Assembly: GCA_934635045.1 (NCBI GenBank)
Contig: CAKTZA010000083.1
Span: forward strand, 1 to 12,638
DNA length: 12,638 nucleotides
DNA from: an uncultured Kiritimatiellota bacterium
GTDB lineage: Bacteria; Verrucomicrobiota; Kiritimatiellia; RFP12; UBA1067
Direction: 5' to 3'
Shown: positions 6,407 through 12,638 of the stretch, one piece after another
Layout: each line of letters begins with the position of its first letter
Position numbering within the stretch: the stretch's first letter is position 1
The notes under the pieces: model-generated
Database searches by the model: none
What the model saw: only the letters and a program-made list of their open reading frames with translations
Told to the model about the DNA's origin: nothing
Program-made: the position numbers and the translations under genes

Positions 6407-7197
6407 GAGAAGCGCGCACAGCGCCAATCTATGCGGGCCGCAGCGGAACAGACCCCGCTGCGGCCCGCCCGCCTTTTTCCCGGTTCTCGCAGCGTGGACG
6501 CCAATTGCGCGCGGATCGCGTCCGTCAGCCGCACGGCGGCGGCATGCGGCGAGCCGTGCGCGACCGGCGGCGGAATCGGCGCGGACATCCGAAACGAGAA
6601 GACGACGCGCCGCGCGCCCATGTCCCACGGGCGCTGGCCCTTCGCGAGAATCCGCCGCGTCAGCGTCTCGCGGACGCAGACGACCGGCGCGCCCGCGCGG
6701 ATCGCGAGCTGGGCCGCGCCGCGCCGGAGCGGATGCAGCCCCCCGCCCTGCGGCGAGCGCGTCCCCTCGGGGAAGACCAGCACGTTCCATCCCGCCCGCA
6801 GGTACGGTGCGGCGGTCTCCGGCAGGCGCGCGTCGTCCGGCAGCGCGGTCGCGCGGACGATCGCCGTCAGGAACGGGTTGCCCCTGAGCGCGTGCTTGGC
6901 GACGTAGAGCGTGCGCGGCACCAGCGAGACGATCAGCACCACGTCGATGAGCGTCGGATGGTTCGCGACGATGACCGCGCCGCGCACGGCCGTGAGGTTG
7001 CCGCGCGCGATGCGGATCAGGCCCGTCGCGACGAACAGCCGCGCCATCAGCCGCCAGAGCGTCCGCACGACCGGCTGCGCGCGCTCGGGCCTGCGCAGCA
7101 GGAACATGAGCGGCGCGACGGCGAGCGCGCCCGCGCCGAAGACGGCGAAGAGCGCCGTCGCGGCCAGTCCGCGCAGGATCTCAGCCGTCGAACGCAT
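6394..7197 (-). CDS. PlsC-type 1-acyl-glycerol-phosphate acyltransferase family protein
   Basis: This 267-residue membrane-associated enzyme belongs to the family that moves acyl groups from acyl-ACP or acyl-CoA to a hydroxyl acceptor. Residues about 8-34 form an N-terminal hydrophobic segment. The catalytic HX4D is in NHPTLID (H80, D85) and the substrate motif FPEGTRS is at 142-148. In this setting, last of a reductase/synthase set, it may attach a polyene or modified acyl chain to a lipid acceptor, as proposed for acyltransferases of aryl polyene clusters. A housekeeping phospholipid role cannot be excluded. The ATG lies inside the end of the upstream gene (17-base overlap), with no clear Shine-Dalgarno, so translation is probably coupled. 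The last ~28 residues, basic and Ser-rich and ending FSYSP, lie across the opposing gene's terminator and may be a late extension. Confidence 0.87.
   Translation of the reverse strand: MRSTAEILRGLAATALFAVFGAGALAVAPLMFLLRRPERAQPVVRTLWRLMARLFVATGLIRIARGNLTAVRGAVIVANHPTLIDVVLIVSLVPRTLYVAKHALRGNPFLTAIVRATALPDDARLPETAAPYLRAGWNVLVFPEGTRSPQGGGLHPLRRGAAQLAIRAGAPVVCVRETLTRRILAKGQRPWDMGARRVVFSFRMSAPIPPPVAHGSPHAAAVRLTDAIRAQLASTLREPGKRRAGRSGVCSAAARIDWRCARFSYSP
6433..6478 (+). terminator. Intrinsic terminator of the TRL-like gene
   Basis: GCGGGCCGCAGCGG (6433-6446) and CCGCTGCGGCCCGC (6455-6468) form a perfect 14-pair stem with an 8-base loop. TTTTT follows at 6474-6478. It starts 27 bases after the TRL stop. 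It lies inside the coding region of the convergent acyltransferase. Read the other way the stem has no U-run, so it acts only rightward. Confidence 0.88.
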
Positions 7198-7642
7198 AGA
7201 GGAACGAGAAGCCGTGCCCGCCGCCCGTCTCCTCGGCATAGACGAAGAGCGTCGGCGTGACGCCCGCGCAGAGGGCCTCCACGAGCGCGCAGCGGACCGT
7301 CTCGTCCCCGGCGGCAATCGCCGTGTAGGGCGCGGTGTTCTTCGTGAAGACGCTCCAGAGCCCCGGCGCGGCGTTGTAGACGGACGTGCTGAAGCGGTGC
7401 GGCGAGACCGTGCCGTCCGCGTTGAACTCCGCGACGAGCCGCCGCGTGAGCGTGTCCTCGCCGTCGCGCGACGCGAAGACGACGTTTCGCGGCGTCGGCG
7501 CGTCCGGCCCGAAGTTCGCAAGGTGGAAGAAGATCCTCTGCAGCGGCGAGAGGCGGCGGCGCAGGAGCGGCGGCACGAACGCGACGTCCGGCGCCTCGCC
7601 GGGCTTCAGGCTGCGTCGGGCGACGATGCGGGGCGTCTTCAT
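7181..7642 (-). CDS. Beta-ketoacyl synthase-like chain-length-factor type protein
   Basis: The 153-residue protein resembles the short ketoacyl-synthase-like partners of aryl polyene clusters (Ketoacyl-synt_2, PF13723). Matching stretches are RRRLSPLQRI (28-37), VFASRDGED (55-63) and SPHRFSTSVYNAAPG (80-94). It corresponds to the N-terminal half of a synthase only. Where synthases carry the catalytic Cys, this sequence reads YTAIAAGDET, so it is probably not a condensing enzyme itself. By analogy with KS/CLF pairs it would bind the full-length synthase encoded just upstream and help set chain length. It is shorter than many members (200-250 residues). The start ATG overlaps the synthase stop (ATGA) without a Shine-Dalgarno, which fits co-translation of two partner subunits. 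Confidence 0.75.
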   Translation of the reverse strand: MKTPRIVARRSLKPGEAPDVAFVPPLLRRRLSPLQRIFFHLANFGPDAPTPRNVVFASRDGEDTLTRRLVAEFNADGTVSPHRFSTSVYNAAPGLWSVFTKNTAPYTAIAAGDETVRCALVEALCAGVTPTLFVYAEETGGGHGFSFLYAFDG

Positions 7643-8862
7643 GTGCGGCGGAAGACGAGCGACGTGTTGACGCCGCCGAAGGCGAAGTTGTCGGACATCG
7701 CGAACTCCGTCTCGGCCGCGCGCCCCGTTCCCGTGACGAAGTCGTGTTCGCCGCAGCGCGGATCGGGGTTCTCGAGATTGAGGTTCGGCGCGAACCAGCC
7801 GTGCCGCAGCATCTCGATCGTCAGCGCCGCCTCGATCGCCCCGCAGGCGCCGAGCGTGTGGCCCGTGTAGCCCTTGACCGTCGAGACGAGCGGCTTCGCC
7901 GCGCCGAAGACGGCCGCCGTCGCCGTGCCCTCGGCGATGTCGCCGAGGTCGGTCGCCGTGCCGTGCGCGTTGACGTAGCCGACGTCGGACGGCGCCAGCC
8001 CCGCGCTGTCGAGCGCGAGCTTCAGCGCGACCGCCATCGTCTCGGCGTTCGGCTGCGTGACGTGCCGCCCGTCCGTGTTCGTGCCAAAGCCGACGACCTC
8101 CGCGAGAACCGCCGCGCCGCGCGCGCGGGCGTGCCCGTACTCCTCCAGGACCAGCGTCGCCGCGCCGTCGCCGATGACGAGGCCGTCGCGGTCCCGGTCG
8201 AACGCGCGCGGCGTCGTCTCCGGCGCATCGTTCCGGCGCGAGGTCGCGAAAAGCGTGTCGAAGACGGCGACCTGCGTGACGGAGAACTCCTCCGCGCCGC
8301 CGGCGATCATCACGTCCTGCGCGCCGTAGCGGATCGCCTCGTAGGCCTCGCCCACGGCGAGCGAGCCCGACGTGCAGGCCGTGCCCGTCGGCAGCAGCCG
8401 CCCCGTCGTGCCGTAGTGGACGGACAGGTTCACCGCGCACGTCTGCGACATCATCTTGATGTACGTCGAGCTCGTCACGTTGCGCACCTCGCGGTTCATG
8501 AGCACGGAGTAGAAGTCGGCGTTCGCGGCGACGCCGCCCGAACACGAGCCGTAGGCGACGCCGAGCCGCCCGCCCTTGACAATCGGGTCGCCCAAAAGCC
8601 CCGCCTGCGCAAGGGCCTGGTCGGTCGCGAAGAGCGCCATCTCCGAGACGGGGCTCATCGTGCGGATCACCTTGCGCGTGTAGTCGGGCGGCCGCACGTA
8701 GCCGCACGGCGCCCAGAGGCATGTCTGGAGCCCCCTGTAGGCCTGAAGCTCGTCCGACCGCCGCACGCAGTTCCTCGGCGTCTTCAGCCGCTCGTAGGCC
8801 GCCGCGACCGTGTGGCCGAGCGAACTGACGATTCCCATGCCCGTCACGACGACACGCCGCAT
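7639..8862 (-). CDS. 3-oxoacyl-ACP synthase, KAS II/FabF-like
   Basis: This soluble condensing enzyme joins a malonyl-ACP unit to a growing acyl-ACP chain. The 407-residue length is typical of FabF. The Cys-His-His triad is complete: C163 in GTACTSGS, H300 in NAHGTATDLGD and H335 in VKGYTGHTLGACGAIE. The C-terminal NFAFGGVNTSLVF loop is present. Placement between a dedicated ketoreductase and a chain-length-factor-like gene, rather than with fabD/acpP/plsX, suggests a specialised pathway (aryl-polyene-like) rather than bulk fatty-acid synthesis. The ATG shares one base with the reductase stop (TGATG) and has a G-run (8871-8876) about 8 bases upstream. I leave the symbol blank because fabF would imply the housekeeping enzyme. 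Confidence 0.93.
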   Translation of the reverse strand: MRRVVVTGMGIVSSLGHTVAAAYERLKTPRNCVRRSDELQAYRGLQTCLWAPCGYVRPPDYTRKVIRTMSPVSEMALFATDQALAQAGLLGDPIVKGGRLGVAYGSCSGGVAANADFYSVLMNREVRNVTSSTYIKMMSQTCAVNLSVHYGTTGRLLPTGTACTSGSLAVGEAYEAIRYGAQDVMIAGGAEEFSVTQVAVFDTLFATSRRNDAPETTPRAFDRDRDGLVIGDGAATLVLEEYGHARARGAAVLAEVVGFGTNTDGRHVTQPNAETMAVALKLALDSAGLAPSDVGYVNAHGTATDLGDIAEGTATAAVFGAAKPLVSTVKGYTGHTLGACGAIEAALTIEMLRHGWFAPNLNLENPDPRCGEHDFVTGTGRAAETEFAMSDNFAFGGVNTSLVFRRT

Positions 8863-9539
8863 CAGATGAGCCCCCCGTTGACCTGGATGACCTGGCGCGT
8901 GACGTACGATGCGCCGTCCGACAGGAGGAAGCGCACGACCGCCGCGACCTCTTCGGGCTTCCCGAAGCGGCGCATCGGGATCGCCTTCAGGGCCTCCTCT
9001 GCGAAAATCCCCTCGACCATCTCCGTCTCGATCACGCCGGGCGCGATGCAGTTGACAGTGATGCTGCGGCGCGCGAGCTCGACCGCCAGGGCCTTCGCCG
9101 CGCCGATGAGCCCCGCCTTCGCGGCGGAGTAGTTCGTCTGGCCGCGGTTGCCCATCACGCCCGAGACGGACGAGACGGCGACGATGCGGCCGCCCTGCCG
9201 CGCCTGCACCATCGGCAGGACAAGCGGCTTCAGCACGTTGTAGAACCCGTCGAGATCCGTCCGCAGGACGCGATCCCACTGGTCGTCGCCGAGCCCCGGG
9301 AACGGCGCGTCGTCCGCCACGCCCGCGTTGAGGACGACGCCGTAGGGCGCGCCGTTCGCCGCGACCCACGCCTCCAGCGCGGCCTTCGCGGCGGCCCGGT
9401 CGGCGACGTCGAAGACGAGGTCCGTGCCGCCCGACCGCACCGAATGCGTGACGACCTCGAACCCGTCGGCGAGAAGCGCCGCGGCGATCGACTTCCCGAT
9501 GCCGCGGCTCGAACCGGTCACGATGACTTTTCTGCTCAC
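8862..9539 (-). CDS. 3-oxoacyl-ACP reductase, FabG-like short-chain dehydrogenase
   Basis: This protein reduces 3-oxoacyl-ACP with NADPH after each condensation. With GTG at 9537-9539 as start it has 225 residues, slightly shorter than typical FabG (about 240). Motifs are the nucleotide-binding TGSSRGIG (8-15), NAG (71-73), the catalytic Ser in SVSG (S124), and Y137/K141 in NYSAAKAG. The C-terminus RQVIQVNGGLI is typical. GTG is chosen because the Rossmann fold starts at once and GAAGAG lies just before it. An in-frame TTG at 9567-9569 would add ten polar residues and sits only 11 bases from the -10 element. It is first of four overlapping genes, and its product should feed the dehydratase encoded upstream and the synthase encoded downstream. 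Confidence 0.92.
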   Translation of the reverse strand: MSRKVIVTGSSRGIGKSIAAALLADGFEVVTHSVRSGGTDLVFDVADRAAAKAALEAWVAANGAPYGVVLNAGVADDAPFPGLGDDQWDRVLRTDLDGFYNVLKPLVLPMVQARQGGRIVAVSSVSGVMGNRGQTNYSAAKAGLIGAAKALAVELARRSITVNCIAPGVIETEMVEGIFAEEALKAIPMRRFGKPEEVAAVVRFLLSDGASYVTRQVIQVNGGLI

Positions 9540-9580
9540 AAACTCTCTTCGTTGACTTGTTGAAGCCAAATTTGGCGGGA

Positions 9581-9589
9581 ATTATACCA
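9581..9589 (-). promoter_or_regulatory. Extended -10 promoter of the reductase-synthase-acyltransferase operon
   Basis: Minus-strand TGG (9589-9587) followed by TATAAT (9586-9581), itself preceded by a T-run, is a near-perfect extended -10. Transcription would begin near 9574, about 35 bases before the reductase GTG. It means the four downstream genes can be expressed apart from the helicase and dehydratase genes. Confidence 0.72.
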
Positions 9590-9678
9590 AAAAGTGCCGA
9601 ACGACGGGGCGAAGAGTTCCAGAGGCGCTCCAGGCCATGCCCGCAATTCCGCGCAAATCCATGGTTGCACGCGCCCCT

Positions 9679-10137
9679 TCAGCGCGCGGCGGCGAACGCC
9701 TCCGGCGACACGCCGTCGCCCGGCTGGAACGCCGTCAGCGCGCCGGCGGCGACGACCGCGCCGACAGCGTCGCGGATCGTGCAGTCGAAAGAGCCGAACT
9801 CCTCGTCCTGGAACGTGCAGGCCGCACGCACGCGGTAGCGTTCGCCCGCCCGAAACGCCGCGACCGCCACGTCCAGCCGCCGCGAGCCGAGCACGAAGCC
9901 GACCTGCGGCGCCAGCCCCTTCCGACGGCGCAGAAGCCCCACGCAGAGCGCCATCGTCTGCGCCATGTACTCCAGCGCGACGCAGGACGGCACGCCGCCC
10001 AGCGCCGTCTCGAAGAACGGCGCCTGCGGCGTCACGTCGACAAACGCCTCGACGGCGGTCTCCTCCGTCGGCGGCTCATACCCCGACAGCAGCACCATCG
10101 GCGCGGCCTGCGGCAGCAATTCGGCAAGCGGTGTCAT
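9679..10137 (-). CDS. ApeP-like 3-hydroxyacyl-ACP dehydratase (hotdog fold)
   Basis: The 152-residue protein would remove water from 3-hydroxyacyl-ACP to give the enoyl chain. In a polyene pathway the double bond is then kept. The central hotdog helix reads GGVPSCVALEYMAQTMAL (47-64), and the strand GFVLGSRRLDV (80-90) follows, as in ApeP-like dehydratases. The N-terminal LPQAAPMVLL corresponds to the family's LPHxxPMxLL, with the His replaced by Gln. Whether that matters for activity is not known to me. The ATG at 10135-10137 is 13 bases beyond the helicase stop, so it is probably co-transcribed with the helicase. The frame is open 129 bases further upstream, but that part is low-complexity Ala/Arg sequence opposite the helicase tail. 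It is separated from the reductase by 139 bases containing a promoter. Confidence 0.82.
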   Translation of the reverse strand: MTPLAELLPQAAPMVLLSGYEPPTEETAVEAFVDVTPQAPFFETALGGVPSCVALEYMAQTMALCVGLLRRRKGLAPQVGFVLGSRRLDVAVAAFRAGERYRVRAACTFQDEEFGSFDCTIRDAVGAVVAAGALTAFQPGDGVSPEAFAAAR

Positions 10138-10150
10138 GGAATCGGGAACC

Positions 10151-12289
10151 TCAGTGCCGCCACGTCGTGCGCGTGACCGTCGCCGAACCGCCCGGCGAGC
10201 GGCCGCCGCCGGAGCCGAAACCGCGCCCGCCGAAGCCGCCCCGGCCGCCGCCGGAACCATACCCACTGCGGCTCCCGTAGCCGCCGGAACCGTAGCCGCC
10301 GCGCGTCGAGCCGTAGCCGCCGCCGTACCCGCCGCCGTAGGCCGGCGGCAGGCTCGCCACGCGCCGGACCGTCACGAGCTGCGGCGGGATCTCCTTCAGG
10401 AAGGCGGACGCCTCGACGGGGAACATCCCGCCGTCCGGCGTCTTGCGCATCTGCGGCGAGAACATGTAGAGCGCGTCCTTCGCGCGCGTGACGACGACGT
10501 AGAAGAGCCGCCGCTCCTCGTCCATGCGCCCTTCCTCGACGGCCTTGCCGGACGGGAACAGGCCCTCGGAGAGCCACGGCACGAAGACGACGGGCCACTC
10601 CATGCCCTTCGCCTGGTGGATCGTCGAGAGCGTCAGGCGGTCGAGCGTCGGGTCGTTCTTCTTGACGTCGAGGTTCGTCATGAGCGCGACGTCCGAGAGG
10701 AACGCCTCCAGCCCGCCCTCGTTGCCGGCGATCTGCGCGGCGAGTTCCTTGAGGTCGGCGAGGCGGTCTTCGGCCTCCGCGTCGTCCCACGCCTTGCGCA
10801 GGTAGTCCTCGTAGAAGAGGTCGCAGAAGTCCTCGATCAGCTCGCCGACCTCGTCCGCCGCGAGATGGTCGTAGGCGCATTCGAGGCATTTCGCGAGCGG
10901 CGGCCACAGGGGCCTCGCCTTCGCGCCCAGCAGCTTGCCGAGCGCGTCGCGGCATTCCCCCGAGCGCCCGTCGAAACTGCGGCCGAGCTTCTCCCAGTAC
11001 GTCTGCGCGCTCTTCTCGCCGACGCCCGGCAGCAGCTCGACGAAGCGCAGGAACGACAGCTCGTCCGCCGGGTTGACGACGAGCCGCAGGTAGGCGAGGA
11101 CGTCCTTCACGTGGATCTGCTCGAAGACGCCGACGCCCGACGTGATGCGGAACGGCACCTTCAGCCGCGCGAGCGCCAGTTGCACGTCGATGGACTGGAA
11201 GTGGCTGCGGTAGAGGACGGCCATGTCGCTGAAGCGGTAGCCGAGGTCGCGCGCCTGCATGACGAGCTTGTAGATCTCGTTCGCCATCGTCTTCGCGTCG
11301 TAGACCCGGTAGACGACCGGCTTCTCGCCGCGTCCGCCGCGGTTCGGCCGCAGCGTCTTCTCGAACTGGTTCGGCGAGTCCTTCATGACGACGTTCGCGA
11401 CATCGAGGACTTCCGGCACCGAGCGGTAGTTGCGCTCCAGCTTGATCGTGCGGCAGCCCTCCCAGCGGCGCGGGAACTCCAGGATGTTCTCGATCTGCGC
11501 GCCGCGCCACGTGTAGATGCACTGGAAGTCGTCGCCGACGGCGAGGATGTTGCGGTGCTTCGCCGCGAGGATGTCCGTGAACTCGGCCTGCAGGCCGTTC
11601 GTGTCCTGGTACTCGTCGACGAGCACGTAGAGGAAATGCTCCTGCAGCATCTCGCGGATGCGCGCCGTCTTCTCGCTCGTGAGGAGCTTCAGTCCGTTCA
11701 CGAGGAGGTCGTCGAAGTCCATCGCGCCGAGCTCGCGCTTGCGCGCCTCGTACTTCGCGGCGATCTCGGCGACCTTCTCCGGATCGACCCCCGCCGCCTT
11801 CGTCTGCCACCGCCGGGCGATGTCCGCGACGGCGCGGCGCTCGTTCGCGGCCTCGGAGATCATCTTCGCGACGAGATCCCTCTTCACGAAGTCCTTCGGA
11901 TCCTTCACCGTCGCCTTGATGAGGTCGCCGATCAGCTTCTTCTGGTCGTCCTCGTCGAGGATCTGGAAGCCCGGCGCATAGCCGAGCCCCGCCCCGTAGC
12001 GGCGCAGGAGACGCGCGCAGATCGAGTGGAACGTGCCCGACCAGATGGACGAGACGGCGTCGCCGACGAGCTTTTCCGCGCGTTCGCGCATCTCGCGCGC
12101 GGCGCGGTTCGTGAAGGTCAGCAGGAGGATGCGGTCGGGCGCGACGCCCTGTTCGATCAGGTACGCGACGCGGTGGACGAGCGTGCGGGTCTTGCCGGTG
12201 CCGGCCGCCGCAAGGACGAGCAGCGGCCCGTCGCCCGCCGTCGCCGCCGCGCACTGCTCGGGGTTGAGGAGTTTCGAGAAGTCTGTCAT
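10151..12289 (-). CDS. UvrD/PcrA-type ATP-dependent DNA helicase with Gly-rich tail
   Basis: This 712-residue superfamily 1A 3'-5' helicase probably acts in repair or replication-fork clearance. Motifs in order: Q motif LLNPEQCAAA, Walker A AAGTGKT (28-34), TFTNRAAREMRERA, Walker B DEYQDT (225-230), GDDFQCIYTWRGA (252-264), ERNYRS (285-290), STIHQAKGMEWPVVFVPWL, and DEERRLFYVVVTRAKDALYMF. Motif III has F and C where GDxDQSIY is usual. The last ~63 residues (about 650-712) are almost wholly Gly with Tyr, Arg, Ser and Phe (GGGYGGGYGSTRGG, then further RGG, YGS and GFGS units) and end TRTTWRH. This replaces the usual PcrA C-terminal segment. The ATG at 12287-12289 lies seven bases from an extended -10. 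The gene is followed closely by the dehydratase gene. PcrA, UvrD and Rep cannot be told apart here. Confidence 0.92.
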   Translation of the reverse strand: MTDFSKLLNPEQCAAATAGDGPLLVLAAAGTGKTRTLVHRVAYLIEQGVAPDRILLLTFTNRAAREMRERAEKLVGDAVSSIWSGTFHSICARLLRRYGAGLGYAPGFQILDEDDQKKLIGDLIKATVKDPKDFVKRDLVAKMISEAANERRAVADIARRWQTKAAGVDPEKVAEIAAKYEARKRELGAMDFDDLLVNGLKLLTSEKTARIREMLQEHFLYVLVDEYQDTNGLQAEFTDILAAKHRNILAVGDDFQCIYTWRGAQIENILEFPRRWEGCRTIKLERNYRSVPEVLDVANVVMKDSPNQFEKTLRPNRGGRGEKPVVYRVYDAKTMANEIYKLVMQARDLGYRFSDMAVLYRSHFQSIDVQLALARLKVPFRITSGVGVFEQIHVKDVLAYLRLVVNPADELSFLRFVELLPGVGEKSAQTYWEKLGRSFDGRSGECRDALGKLLGAKARPLWPPLAKCLECAYDHLAADEVGELIEDFCDLFYEDYLRKAWDDAEAEDRLADLKELAAQIAGNEGGLEAFLSDVALMTNLDVKKNDPTLDRLTLSTIHQAKGMEWPVVFVPWLSEGLFPSGKAVEEGRMDEERRLFYVVVTRAKDALYMFSPQMRKTPDGGMFPVEASAFLKEIPPQLVTVRRVASLPPAYGGGYGGGYGSTRGGYGSGGYGSRSGYGSGGGRGGFGGRGFGSGGGRSPGGSATVTRTTWRH

Positions 12290-12296
12290 TCGGCGT

Positions 12297-12305
12297 ATTA
12301 TACCA
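12297..12305 (-). promoter_or_regulatory. Extended -10 promoter of the helicase gene (leaderless)
   Basis: Minus-strand TGG (12305-12303) and TATAAT (12302-12297) are followed by seven bases and then the helicase ATG, the same geometry as for the regulator at 4577. The predicted start coincides with the start codon. No Shine-Dalgarno could fit. Confidence 0.68.
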
Positions 12306-12377
12306 AATCGGCTACGAGCCGCGTCACGAACGCCTTGCAGCCCCCCTGGATTATCCCCGGTTTTTGACCCCTAAAAT

Positions 12378-12417
12378 CGACCGCACCCAATAGAATCAGG
12401 GGTGCGGTCGTGTTTTT
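12378..12417 (+). terminator. Hairpin terminator with no gene before it
   Basis: CGACCGCACCC (12378-12388) and GGGTGCGGTCG (12400-12410) form a perfect 11-pair stem with an 11-base loop, followed by TGTTTTT to 12417. AAAA lies at 12373-12376 on the other side, so it could also end leftward transcripts. No rightward gene ends before it, and the helicase starts leftward at 12289. It may shield the helicase promoter from leftward read-through or be left over from a lost gene. Confidence 0.65.
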
Positions 12418-12458
12418 GTGTTGAAATAAGTGAAAAAGTGGTTTCGCTCCTGTCACCG

Positions 12459-12467
12459 TGCTACAAT
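12459..12467 (+). promoter_or_regulatory. Extended -10 promoter before the right-edge reading frame
   Basis: TGC followed by TACAAT (12462-12467) matches the extended -10 pattern of the window. It is enclosed by a short inverted repeat, CCGTG (12456-12460) and CACGG (12469-12473), which could be an operator. The start would be near 12474, giving a leader of about 26 bases. Confidence 0.45.
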
Positions 12468-12499
12468 ACACGGCTGCTAAACCGACAAAAGGAAACCAC

Positions 12500-12638
12500 A
12501 TGGGAAATGATAGCACAACGGCGTTCAGAACGCGAGAGCAACTGCGGAAATTTCTGGGGATAGGGTGCACCGAGATATTTATGCAGCCACCCCACATTTC
12601 CCACTTGATTTTCGCATACGCATATACTATAATATACG
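12500..12638 (+). CDS. Unidentified protein, N-terminal fragment (runs off window)
   Basis: ATG at 12500 is preceded by AAAAGGA (12487-12493) with a 6-base spacer and by a plausible promoter, and the frame stays open for 46 codons to the window edge. The peptide begins MGNDSTTAFRTREQLRKFLG and continues with a hydrophobic, Tyr/Ile-rich stretch. I do not recognise it. Its codons are far richer in A/T than those of the genes to the left (ATA, AAA, TTT, ACT), so it may be foreign or not coding. A near-consensus promoter lies inside it at 12605-12633, which weakens the case for a long gene here. Confidence 0.35.
   Translation, partial: MGNDSTTAFRTREQLRKFLGIGCTEIFMQPPHISHLIFAYAYTIIY
12605..12633 (+). 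promoter_or_regulatory. Near-consensus sigma-70-type promoter at the window edge
   Basis: TTGATT (12605-12610), a 17-base spacer and TATAAT (12628-12633) point rightward. Unlike the other promoters in the window it has a good -35 and no TG before the -10. It probably drives a gene beyond the edge. Confidence 0.55.

Noticed and set aside
7744..9132. A 462-codon rightward open frame opposite the synthase and reductase
   Set aside because: It is antisense shadow of genes with complete active sites.
7639..9539. Housekeeping fabG-fabF of bulk fatty-acid synthesis
   Set aside because: There is no fabD, acpP, fabH or plsX nearby, and the genes are coupled to a chain-length-factor-like protein and a PlsC-type acyltransferase. 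A specialised pathway is therefore more likely, although not proven.
9965..12367. An 800-codon rightward open frame opposite the helicase
   Set aside because: It is antisense to a helicase with every superfamily 1 motif. Its translation is Arg/Ala/Asp-rich without any domain, as expected from high-GC shadow frames.
12298..12597. A 99-codon leftward frame across the right-edge intergenic region
   Set aside because: It runs through a hairpin terminator and the helicase promoter, has no Shine-Dalgarno and shows no domain.

Overview
The window is GC-rich and densely coded, with G/C at nearly every third codon position. It looks like a bacterial chromosome from the Verrucomicrobiota/Kiritimatiellae–Lentisphaerae side of the tree. 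That placement is an inference from a regulator joining a LacI-like sensor to an AraC helix-turn-helix, a TRL-like lipoprotein, an aryl-polyene-type fatty-acid cassette and promoters that rely on an extended -10 element. It was not tested by any search.

Left part (1-4515): the tail of an unidentified rightward gene is followed, on the minus strand, by a leucine operon in the order leuA-leuC-leuD-leuB. Upstream of leuA the sequence holds what looks like a complete ribosome-mediated attenuator: a promoter, a 27-residue leader peptide with six Leu codons (five of them CTT), a GC-rich terminator hairpin, and a competing antiterminator pairing. The operon itself is damaged, or misassembled, in two places. 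The leuA stop codon and the start of leuC (about 75-80 codons) are missing at an out-of-frame join. LeuB lacks about 45-50 residues just before its C-terminus. As a result one frame stays open from leuA through to leuB.

Middle (4516-6480): a rightward LacI/AraC hybrid regulator is divergent from the leu operon, with a promoter so close to its ATG that the mRNA would be leaderless. A non-coding stretch with three copies of an 11-base repeat follows, then a small TRL-like lipoprotein with its own promoter, Shine-Dalgarno sequence and strong terminator.

Right part (6394-12289): all genes are leftward. A UvrD/PcrA-type helicase with an unusual Gly-rich tail is followed by an ApeP-like dehydratase. 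A promoter then leads into four overlapping genes: ketoacyl-ACP reductase, ketoacyl synthase, a chain-length-factor-like half synthase and a PlsC-type acyltransferase. Together with the dehydratase they form a compact aryl-polyene-like chain-elongation set, with no acyl carrier protein, starter-unit enzyme or exporter in view.

Right edge (12290-12638): a visibly more AT-rich stretch holds an orphan hairpin terminator, two further promoters and the start of an unidentified rightward frame that runs off the window.
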